DNA from: Croceicoccus bisphenolivorans
GTDB lineage: Bacteria; Pseudomonadota; Alphaproteobacteria; Sphingomonadales; Sphingomonadaceae
NCBI RefSeq assembly: GCF_001634625.1
Contig: NZ_LRSE01000012.1
Location: forward strand, 44,501-108,500
DNA: 64,000 bases
Direction: 5' to 3'
In this document: in pieces, positions 54,227 through 64,000 of the stretch
Layout: each line of letters begins with the position of its first letter
Position numbering within the stretch: position 1 is the first letter of the stretch
Made by a program: the position numbers and the translations under genes
Notes under the pieces: model-generated
Seen by the model: only the letters and a program-made list of their open reading frames with translations
Told to the model about the DNA's origin: nothing
Databases searched by the model: none

Positions 54227-54380
54227 TCCTGCCGCGAAGCCCTGCCAAAACCGTGATTTGCCGCGGTGCATGGCGCGTTTTTGCAATAGCGTGATATTAG
54301 GCCAAGGGCTTGGTTGTCATTTGCCGGTTTCGTTGCTAGGCGCGCCGCGAAGAAGGATACCCCTGCCGCCACGCCCGAAG

Positions 54381-54399
54381 GTCGCATTACCCATGCGAC
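54381..54399. promoter_or_regulatory. Perfect 7-base hairpin in the atp operon leader
   Basis: GTCGCAT and ATGCGAC enclose a 5-base loop, about 59 bases upstream of the atpH start. It lies in the 231-base gap before the ATP synthase operon and may be an RNA structure in the leader; I see no clear promoter. Confidence 0.4.
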
Positions 54400-54457
54400 G
54401 GGATGGGCAAGCCTTGCGGTGGGTCGTTTCCGGTAAATGAAAAGGGAAATGACGCGC

Positions 54458-55012
54458 GTGGAACTTTCCGGCGGCATTACGGCCAGTCTCGCAGGACGCT
54501 ACGCCTCGGCGTTGTTCGATCTTGCGGTCGAGCAGAATCAGGTAACGGCGGTAGAGGGCGACCTTGAACGCCTGAGCGACGCGATTGCGGCATCGGCCGA
54601 TCTTGCCGCCCTGCTGAAAGACCCGGAAGTATCGCGCAAGGCGGCCGGTTCCGCCGTCGCTGCGGTTGGCGCCCACCTCGGCCTTGCCGACCTCACCGCC
54701 AAGTTCCTCGGCACGCTGGCTGAAAACCGCCGCCTTGCCGCCCTTCCCGACATGATCCGTGCGTTTCACGCCATCGCCGCTGCCCAGCGCGGCGAAGTGA
54801 CCGCACAAGTCACCAGCGCCCACGCGCTGACCGACACCCAGCTTGCCGCGCTGACCGCGAAGCTCACGGCCCGCGAAGGCCGCGACGTCAAGGTCCGCAC
54901 GAGCGTCGACCCCTCGATCCTGGGCGGACTGGTCGTGAAGATCGGTTCGCAGCAGATCGACGGTTCGATCCGCACCCGTCTCAATTCCCTCGCCCAGGCG
55001 ATGAAGGGCTAA
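54458..55012 (+). CDS. atpH: ATP synthase F1 delta subunit
   Basis: The delta subunit joins F1 to the stator. The protein (184 residues from the GTG at 54458) has [18 protein letters not shown] at the start and the family C-terminus [26 protein letters not shown] chose GTG 54458 because it lies about 10 bases after AAAGGG and begins with the residues usual for sphingomonads (MELSGGI); ATGs at 54437 and 54449 are in frame but poorly spaced. It leads the five-gene F1 operon. The F0 genes are elsewhere, as is normal in alphaproteobacteria. Confidence 0.93.
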   Translation: MELSGGITASLAGRYASALFDLAVEQNQVTAVEGDLERLSDAIAASADLAALLKDPEVSRKAAGSAVAAVGAHLGLADLTAKFLGTLAENRRLAALPDMIRAFHAIAAAQRGEVTAQVTSAHALTDTQLAALTAKLTAREGRDVKVRTSVDPSILGGLVVKIGSQQIDGSIRTRLNSLAQAMKG

Positions 55013-56569
<1,557 letters not shown>

Positions 56570-56600
56570 GCCCCAAGAGACACTTAACTAGGGAGCCGTC

Positions 56601-58969
<2,369 letters not shown>

Positions 58970-58971
58970 TC

Positions 58972-59229
58972 ATGGCTCTGCACTTCGAACTCGTTACGCC
59001 GGCCAAGCTGGTCCGCTCCGAAGACGTTCACATGGTGGTCGTCCCCGGTTCGGAAGGCGAGTTCGGCGTGCTGGAGGGGCACGCGCCCTTCATGTCCACC
59101 ATTCGTGACGGTGCGGTGCAGGTCTACAAGACCGCCGGCAGCGCTCCGGAAGAAATCATGGTCCAGGGTGGTTTCGCCGAAGTCGGCGATGCCGGCCTGA
59201 CGGTTCTTGCCGAACACGTCAGCGAATAA
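58972..59229 (+). CDS. atpC: ATP synthase F1 epsilon subunit
   Basis: The 85-residue protein is a short epsilon subunit with the N-terminal beta-sandwich ([38 protein letters not shown]) but without the C-terminal two-helix arm that inhibits ATPase in E. coli. Alphaproteobacteria often have the short form and use the zeta inhibitor in its place. It ends the operon before a strong terminator. Confidence 0.95.
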   Translation: MALHFELVTPAKLVRSEDVHMVVVPGSEGEFGVLEGHAPFMSTIRDGAVQVYKTAGSAPEEIMVQGGFAEVGDAGLTVLAEHVSE

Positions 59230-59250
59230 GGCTATCCTGACCTGAAGCAA

Positions 59251-59279
59251 AAGGGCGTCCCTGCGGGGGCGCCCTTTTT
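59251..59279 (+). terminator. Rho-independent terminator of the atp operon
   Basis: AAGGGCG pairs with CGCCCTT (59251-59257 with 59270-59276), extended by a GU pair and three GC pairs around a 4-base loop, followed by T5 (59275-59279). This is a strong intrinsic terminator; the reverse strand also has an A/T-rich flank that could serve the convergent TPR gene. Confidence 0.9.
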
Positions 59280-59290
59280 CATTATGGCGT

Positions 59291-60814
59291 TCAGGTTCCG
59301 CTTGCCGCGAGCCCCGCAAGCACGGCCTTTCGCCCGGGTGTACGTCTTGCGGCCTGCGCAAAAACTTCCGCCGCTTCGTCCTTGCAGCCAAGCCCCGTCA
59401 GGACTTCGCCCAATATCTCCAGAGAAGGCTTGGCAATCACGGGCGGGCCATAGTGGACCGGCATGGCCAGTTCGATCGCCACCGCCTCGCGCAGCGCCTC
59501 CAGCGCCGCATCCGAATTCCCGGTGGCAAGCGCGGAAATGCCCTTGGCCTGCGCCAAGACGACCTCGACCTCGCGCCCTTCACCGGCCCGCTTCGCCTCG
59601 TCCATCGCACCCAGCACTTCGGCGCCGAACGCCTTCACATCCGACGCCGACGTTGCCGCCGCTGTCGCATCATCCGCGTGATAGGCCGCCAGCAACCGGC
59701 CATAGGCATCGTGAAGGCGATAATCGGCCTTCAGCCGCCGCCACGGCAGGTCTTCGGGGACTTTCCACGTGCCGGTGTCTGCCGCATCCATCATCTGGAC
59801 ATAGAACGCACTACCCAGTGCCAGCCGGCCTTCCAGCTTGCCGTCACCCGGCTGAGCGGCGATCTGCTCCATCGCGCGCATCCAGCAACCGTCGATATAT
59901 TCGCGCGCTTTCGCGTCCTCGCCCGATTGCAGGTATCCGTAGACCAGCCACGAGTGGGCATGGCCGCACCATGTCTTGGTCTTGCCCTCTGCCGCAGCCT
60001 CGCGGTCGCTGGCCAGAACCGAGGCATGGTTGGCGTCCACCGTTTCGGGCCACATGCCGAGCGCCACGAAAATGTGGGAGTTCATGTGCAGCGCATGGGC
60101 CGCACCGGGGGCAACCTTGCCGTAACGCCGCGCCGCGCGAAGCCCCAGCGGCGCGTGATCGGGATCGTCGTAGGAATGGATCATGTAGTGCAGGACGCCG
60201 GGGTGATCCGGATGCGCGGGGAAAACTTCCTCCAGAATGGCTGCCGATCGCATGTACGCGGCCACATCCCGCCCTTCATGCTCGGCGGCAAGGATGGCCA
60301 GCGCATGGAACGCGGCAGCATCGACATCGTCCGGCCAGCGGCGCTGGATGTCGGCCATCACGAGGATATAGGCGTCGTCTCGCTCCTGCTCCGTCCCTTC
60401 GCCGAACTGCACGTCCAGCGCTGCGAGATAGGCCCGCTCACGCTCCGTCCCCGCCTTGGCCGCACGCCCCTCTGGCGTAGCAGCGAGCTTGGCAAGTATC
60501 GCATTCGCCGCCGCCGGATCTTCCCAGTCCCACAGCGAATAGCTCTTGGTCAGTGCCTCTCCCCAATAGGCCATGGCGAAGTCGGGATCGATCTTCTGTG
60601 CTTCCTGGAACGCCTTTTCGGCATGGTCGAACTCGAAACTGTGCAGCAGCGCCAGTCCTCGCTGGAACGGGGCCTGCGCTTCCGCTGCACCCGAGTTCGG
60701 AAAATCGACCACGCCAAGGGCGAGTATCTCGCCATCCCCCGCCTCCTGCGCCTGCACGACGGGTGCCGCAGCCGCCAGTGCAATACCGATCAGCAATGTT
60801 CTAGAAATGCCCAT
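59291..60814 (-). CDS. Exported TPR-repeat protein
   Basis: A 507-residue exported protein with a signal peptide (about residues 1-23, ending VVQAQ). The rest is TPR-like: QAPFQRGLALLHSFEFDHAEKAFQEA near 45, then repeated helical pairs, with conserved His pairs (HPGVLHYMIHSYDD near 212, AHALHMNSHIF near 245). The start is the ATG at 60814; a GTG 6 bases upstream is less likely. I know this type as a conserved periplasmic protein of unknown function; its many buried His are unusual for a plain scaffold. It is convergent with the atp operon. Confidence 0.8.
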   Translation of the reverse strand: MGISRTLLIGIALAAAAPVVQAQEAGDGEILALGVVDFPNSGAAEAQAPFQRGLALLHSFEFDHAEKAFQEAQKIDPDFAMAYWGEALTKSYSLWDWEDPAAANAILAKLAATPEGRAAKAGTERERAYLAALDVQFGEGTEQERDDAYILVMADIQRRWPDDVDAAAFHALAILAAEHEGRDVAAYMRSAAILEEVFPAHPDHPGVLHYMIHSYDDPDHAPLGLRAARRYGKVAPGAAHALHMNSHIFVALGMWPETVDANHASVLASDREAAAEGKTKTWCGHAHSWLVYGYLQSGEDAKAREYIDGCWMRAMEQIAAQPGDGKLEGRLALGSAFYVQMMDAADTGTWKVPEDLPWRRLKADYRLHDAYGRLLAAYHADDATAAATSASDVKAFGAEVLGAMDEAKRAGEGREVEVVLAQAKGISALATGNSDAALEALREAVAIELAMPVHYGPPVIAKPSLEILGEVLTGLGCKDEAAEVFAQAARRTPGRKAVLAGLAASGT

Positions 60815-61045
60815 GGTCACAATCCCCCCCGATCTCGATATGCCCTATCCTGTGCCCGTGCATCAGCGCTGTCCAGCCCATGGTCGCTTCGCCGCAACCG
60901 CAGGCTCGGCCTGCCCCGCATTTCCGGAATGGTTAATCTGCAATTCACCGCCAGAAGCCGGATGTGCCCTTGCGTGCCACGGGGCGGTCCCCCCTCCCCC
61001 TCCCCCGCCCCGTGGTGCGAACCGAAATGAAATAGAGGACATCAG

Positions 61046-61456
61046 ATGCTCAAACAGATCACGATCACGGCAATGGTCGCCGCTCTGGCCCTTCCCGTCG
61101 CGGCACAGGCTCAGGACGTGGAGACCGATACGACCGTGAAGGCCAATGCAAATGCGAGCGAGACCGGCAAGGAAGCCTCCACCGACGTAGGGGCCGATGC
61201 ATCGGTCAGCGCAGGTGAACTGGCCGAAACCGCAAAGGAGAATGGCGCCGCCGTCGCAGACAGCGCCAAGCAAACCGGTGAGGTCGTCACCGACACGGCT
61301 CGTTCGACAGCGGATGGCGCGCTCGACCGTGCCGGGTCGATTGGCGGATCAGTGGGTGGATCGGTTGGCACAGGCGCAACCGGCTCCATCGGCAATGGCG
61401 CAGGCGCTGCCTCCGGCAATCTTGGTGCGGGCGTCGGCGGCGCAATCGGCAAGTAA
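61046..61456 (+). CDS. Small exported Gly/Ala-rich protein
   Basis: A 136-residue protein with a clear signal peptide (residues 1-22, ALPVAAQAQ). The mature part is of low complexity: an Ala/Thr/Asp/Glu-rich amphipathic stretch (about 25-90) and a glycine tail with repeats GSVGGSVG and GAGAASGNLGAGVGG. No domain is recognised. GAGGA lies at the right distance upstream of the ATG. A hairpin terminator follows. It could be a surface or envelope stress protein. Confidence 0.7.
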   Translation: MLKQITITAMVAALALPVAAQAQDVETDTTVKANANASETGKEASTDVGADASVSAGELAETAKENGAAVADSAKQTGEVVTDTARSTADGALDRAGSIGGSVGGSVGTGATGSIGNGAGAASGNLGAGVGGAIGK

Positions 61457-61480
61457 CCGGCCCTGACAGGCAGTCCCAGC

Positions 61481-61516
61481 GGGCGCGCGTTCCGATACCG
61501 GGATGCGCGCCCTTTG
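61481..61516 (+). terminator. GC-rich terminator-like hairpin
   Basis: GGGCGCGC (61481-61488) pairs with GCGCGCCC (61505-61512), with a small inner TCC/GGA stem, and TTT follows at 61513. It lies 25 bases after the Gly/Ala-rich protein. The short T-run lowers confidence. Confidence 0.65.
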
Positions 61517-61607
61517 CCGTGATTGCGCAAAAATACCTATGGCATTGAACACCTGATCTTAACCCTGTTGCGGCTATGCTGTGCCGATCAAGAAAGGTCG
61601 CCAGCCC

Positions 61608-62024
61608 ATGTCATTCGATTACACATCCGAGCAATCATTCTCCCGCCAGGCCATGACGCGGCGGCTGAACGATCGCCTGGATTCCGACAGGCAGGTCGAT
61701 TGCCGGGCAGATGGAAAGACTTTCCACGGGGTGCTTTATAACGTTTCGGTCACCGGCTGCATGCTGGAGATTCCGATGAACCGCATTTCGCAGGGCGAGC
61801 GAGTGCACCTGAAGACCGACGGCGATATCCGCATTTCCGGCATGGTTATCTGGCAGAACGAATGCAACGCGGGGGTGCGGTTCGACCAGCCGCTGCACGA
61901 GGCTGTCGTCCGCTTCCTCGGCTACGATCCCGGCAAAAACACGATGCTGCTGCCGACAGACCGCTTCGGCCGCCCCTTGCCCAAGCTGCGCGGCAACGAT
62001 CGTCCGCTTACCAAGATCAGGTAA
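61608..62024 (+). CDS. PilZ domain protein (possible c-di-GMP receptor)
   Basis: A 138-residue cytoplasmic protein with one PilZ domain. The first binding motif is a weak form (NDRLDSDRQVDCRADG near 23-38); the second, NVSVTGCMLE near 47-56, fits the [D/N]xSxxG pattern. The rest of the beta-barrel is present (IRISGMVIWQNECNAGVRFD). It may bind c-di-GMP, but the weak RxxxR motif leaves doubt. The ATG at 61608 starts just before the domain; a GTG at 61581 is also in frame. Confidence 0.82.
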   Translation: MSFDYTSEQSFSRQAMTRRLNDRLDSDRQVDCRADGKTFHGVLYNVSVTGCMLEIPMNRISQGERVHLKTDGDIRISGMVIWQNECNAGVRFDQPLHEAVVRFLGYDPGKNTMLLPTDRFGRPLPKLRGNDRPLTKIR

Positions 62025-62117
62025 GGCGCTCCGGTCGGGATTGTCTGGCGGGGAAAGTGCGGTATTATGGCGCAAATGCACCAAGCGCTTACCGGTTGAA
62101 AAGCCTACCTAAGCGCC

Positions 62118-62600
62118 ATGGGAAGAACGAATCTTAGGCATGGACTGGAAAGGGAGCTGTCCCACTTGCTGGGCGAGCTTCATGCTTCGGAGCGAGAGTA
62201 CGACGAGCTCCGAGCAGCATTGCGCCGGATGATCCCGCTTCGTCAAAATATCCGGGACCTGAAGCGCCTTGTAGAAGCATCAGAAATGTTGCTGCTGCAC
62301 ATCCATCCCAACTGGGACGGACGCCAGATCAAGCCGTCGAGGGCCAGAACTTGGAAGTCGCCCTTTAAGCCGGGAGATCAAGGGCAATTCGCGCTTTCCA
62401 TCCTGCGTGAGGCTCAGGACTGGCTTCGTCCTCGCGAGGTCGCTGAGCTCATGCTTAGGCGGATAGAGCATGATCCTGACGATGACGACACCTTGCACCG
62501 CTTGGCAAACTCGGTCGGAAATTACTTCAAGAAATATGAAGGCGAACTCGTCGAATCACGAGGATCGTTTGCGAAGGAATGGAGGGTAATTCAGTTATAA
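62118..62600 (+). CDS. Hypothetical protein (accessory)
   Basis: A 160-residue protein of no family I recognise. The N-terminal half is a long charged helix likely to form a coiled coil (LERELSHLLGELHASEREYD); the C-terminal half looks like a winged helix (ALSILREAQDWLRPREVAELML to NYFKKYEGELVESRG). It begins the segment whose base composition differs from the rest of the window. The use of codons such as TTG, AAA and CGA is higher than in the core genes. It lies next to an IS1595-type transposase. Confidence 0.7.
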   Translation: MGRTNLRHGLERELSHLLGELHASEREYDELRAALRRMIPLRQNIRDLKRLVEASEMLLLHIHPNWDGRQIKPSRARTWKSPFKPGDQGQFALSILREAQDWLRPREVAELMLRRIEHDPDDDDTLHRLANSVGNYFKKYEGELVESRGSFAKEWRVIQL

Positions 62601-62617
62601 CCCCCAAAACTATCAAA

Positions 62618-62688
62618 ACTAATGTGACAAAATGCGATTTTCTCACTCGGAGTCCCGCAGAAAACTGCCAATACTTATGTGACGAAAC
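62618..62688. repeat. Pair of imperfect direct repeats in AT-rich DNA
   Basis: ACTAATGTGACAAAA (62618-62632) and ACTTATGTGACGAAA (62673-62687) match at 13 of 15 positions, 55 bases apart, between the unknown gene and the transposase. Both contain ATGTGAC. They might be binding sites for a regulator or the transposase. Confidence 0.45.
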
Positions 62689-62766
62689 AAACCTGTTTAC
62701 ATTCTATATAAATCTGCATTCTTCCTTTGCTGCGATTAAGCAAAGGAGGTTATTTCGCAGCACTTT

Positions 62767-63726
62767 TTGCTCTCTTCGAAGGCAAGGACGCTTAGCTTTA
62801 AGCGCATCCATACCCTTACCGACGAAGAGGCGTATGCTGAGTTCGTCGCACTTCGCTTTGCGGAGAATAATGGAGAACCCTTTTGTCCCAAGTGTGGGGG
62901 CACTCACCTCTATCACGTGTCGACGCGCCGCCGTTGGAAATGCGCGAATAAATCCTGCGGCGCTGCATTTTCGGCTACATCGGGTACGATCTTTCAGGAT
63001 CGAAAATTGCCGTACCGTGATCTCCTGCTGTTGGTCGCTCACTTTGTGATCGAGCCGAAGGGTATCTCCGCGATTCGGATCAGTGAGCTTCTCGAAATTT
63101 CTTACAAAAGCGCCTTTGTCATCCTGCATAAATTGCGGGAGGTAGTTACGGCACATCAATCGTCTTTTCGCCTGAGCGGAGAGGTGGAAATCGATGCCCT
63201 TCACTGTGGCGGTTATGTGAAACCGGGCACCGACAACCCATCGCGTCGCAACCGCCGCCGCCTCAATCGCAACAAAGAAAAAGCGAAGGTGGTTATGGTT
63301 GCCCGCGAGCGCTCCGGGCGATCGCGAGCATTCATGGTCTCCCACGAGAGCAAGATGCCCGACATCCTGCCGGACGTAGTGGAGGATGGCTCGTTCATCT
63401 TTTCTGATTCATTTAGTGGCTCATCAAAGATCGGAGCGCGCTTCCAAGCATTCAGGGTCAACCACTCGAAGCAATATGCTGATGGTTGGATTTCGACGAA
63501 CCATGCTGAGTCATTCTTTTCCCGGCTTCGGCGCGTTGAACTTGGTACACACCACAAGATCGCTGGCCCCTACACGCTTTACTACGCAAATGACGCCTGC
63601 TGGCGCGAGGACAACCGCAGGGTCGACAGCGCAACCCGGTACTCGCGGGTGCTTGCACTTGCGGGAAGCCATCCCGTTTCCCGGCAGTGGAAGGGCTATT
63701 GGCAGCGCCGGAACGAAGCAGCATGA
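62767..63726 (+). mobile_element. IS1595-family transposase
   Basis: A DDE-type transposase of 319 residues. The N-terminal zinc ribbon (CPKCGG and KCANKSCGAAF, near 40-70) is followed by a helix-turn-helix (ISAIRISELLEISYKSAFVIL). The catalytic domain has Asp in EIDALHCGG (near 143), a second Asp in FIFSDSF (near 214) and NHAESFFSRLRR (near 242), the end pattern of the ISXO2/IS1595 group. The start is TTG at 62767; an AAGGAGG site (62743-62749) is 17 bases upstream, rather far. It appears intact. I could not find terminal inverted repeats by eye. A short ORF follows with a 4-base overlap. Confidence 0.85.
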
Positions 63727-63857
63727 TGACCCTATATCTCATCCACTTAAAGGGCCAGCGGGAGCCAATCTTTTTCAAATTGGACTGTCCCAGCGTTGAG
63801 CATTTGGTCGAGCTTGCCACCCAGTCTCGATACCTGATCGGCAACTCTGCACCATGA
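63723..63857 (+). CDS. Small ORF coupled to the transposase
   Basis: A 44-residue ORF (MMTLYLIHLKGQREPIFFKL...) that begins at an ATGA overlapping the transposase stop, so it would be translated by reinitiation. The protein has no signal or membrane segment. Its regular composition (one Cys, aromatic residues, ending GNSAP) looks coding rather than random. The function is unknown; it may be an accessory gene of the insertion sequence or of the host element. Confidence 0.5.
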   Translation: MMTLYLIHLKGQREPIFFKLDCPSVEHLVELATQSRYLIGNSAP

Positions 63858-63894
63858 ATAGCCATATAGAATTATCCACGCTAAGCCTGACACT

Positions 63895-64000
63895 ATGAGT
63901 CAGTTCTCGCGCATAACTACGGTCACCGCATTCATCGATTGGAACTCGCAAATTCACGCCGCTCGTGCAGTGAAGCGTCCCGGGTTTTCCGGAGGCTCCT
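63895..64000 (+). CDS. Start of a possible NYN-domain protein (partial, runs off the window end)
   Basis: From the ATG at 63895 the frame is open to the end of the window (35 codons). It reads ITTVTAFIDWNSQIHAARAV after a short leader; a beta strand ending in FIDWNSQ resembles the opening of NYN/PIN-like nuclease domains, where the Asp binds metal. The similarity is only to a short motif, so the call is tentative. Confidence 0.5.
   Translation, partial: MSQFSRITTVTAFIDWNSQIHAARAVKRPGFSGGS

Noticed and set aside
62155..63795. Terminal inverted repeats of the IS1595 element (CTGTCCCA-like matches at both sides)
   Set aside because: The two matches are in the same orientation and one lies inside a neighbouring gene; not a credible pair of ends.

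Overview
The window is a 64-kb stretch of high-GC alphaproteobacterial chromosome. Gene content and order point to the Sphingomonadales (Erythrobacter/Novosphingobium-like). The supporting evidence is the tsaD|hemC-hemD-mitofilin block, the rpmF-plsX-fabH-ihfA-merR block, an F1-only atpHAGDC operon without F0 genes, cobT, and many small regulators typical of the group. I saw no tRNA, rRNA or CRISPR, and no gene-free stretch longer than about 240 bases.

Layout. 1-8.5 kb: partial tsaD, haem biosynthesis genes, a mitofilin-like membrane protein, a UbiH-type hydroxylase, DsbD, a lone receiver protein, an anchored thermonuclease and an unknown protein with a metzincin-like motif. 8.6-18.6 kb: a DinG/XPD helicase coupled to a SixA-like phosphatase, the rpmF-plsX-fabH-ihfA-merR block, a metallo-beta-lactamase-fold hydrolase, a small cytochrome c, an S24 self-cleaving regulator with a cluster of TCCT/AGGA repeats in front of it, two small proteins and a 2OG-Fe(II) oxygenase.

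18.6-28.4 kb (minus strand) holds the most striking cluster: four end-to-end overlapping genes. In order of transcription they encode a five-haem c554-like cytochrome, a lipoprotein with two HbpS/GlcG haem-binding-like domains, an outer-membrane beta-barrel protein and a 1502-residue ten-haem cytochrome with a C-terminal LVIVD beta-propeller-like region. The parts resemble those of a porin-cytochrome conduit that moves electrons across the outer membrane, but the architecture is not that of Mtr.

28.7-31.2 kb: a YihY family protein and cysS. 31.2-45.1 kb (minus strand) is a second unusual operon: a CHAT caspase-like protease with TPRs, a CHASE2 adenylate cyclase, a secreted FecR-like protein, and a two-partner secretion pair (a TpsB pore and a 1952-residue TpsA exoprotein). 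Its order suggests a surface exoprotein made together with a sensor cyclase and a protease.

45.2-59.3 kb is mostly housekeeping: nitroreductase, cobT, transaldolase, a DUF4197 protein, priA, ada, a membrane-tethered serine protease and the F1 ATP synthase operon, which ends in a strong terminator. 59.3-62.0 kb: a TPR protein, a small glycine-rich exported protein and a PilZ protein. From 62.1 kb to the end the sequence is visibly more AT-rich and carries an accessory segment: an unknown protein, an IS1595-type transposase, a coupled 44-residue ORF and the start of a possible NYN-like gene.
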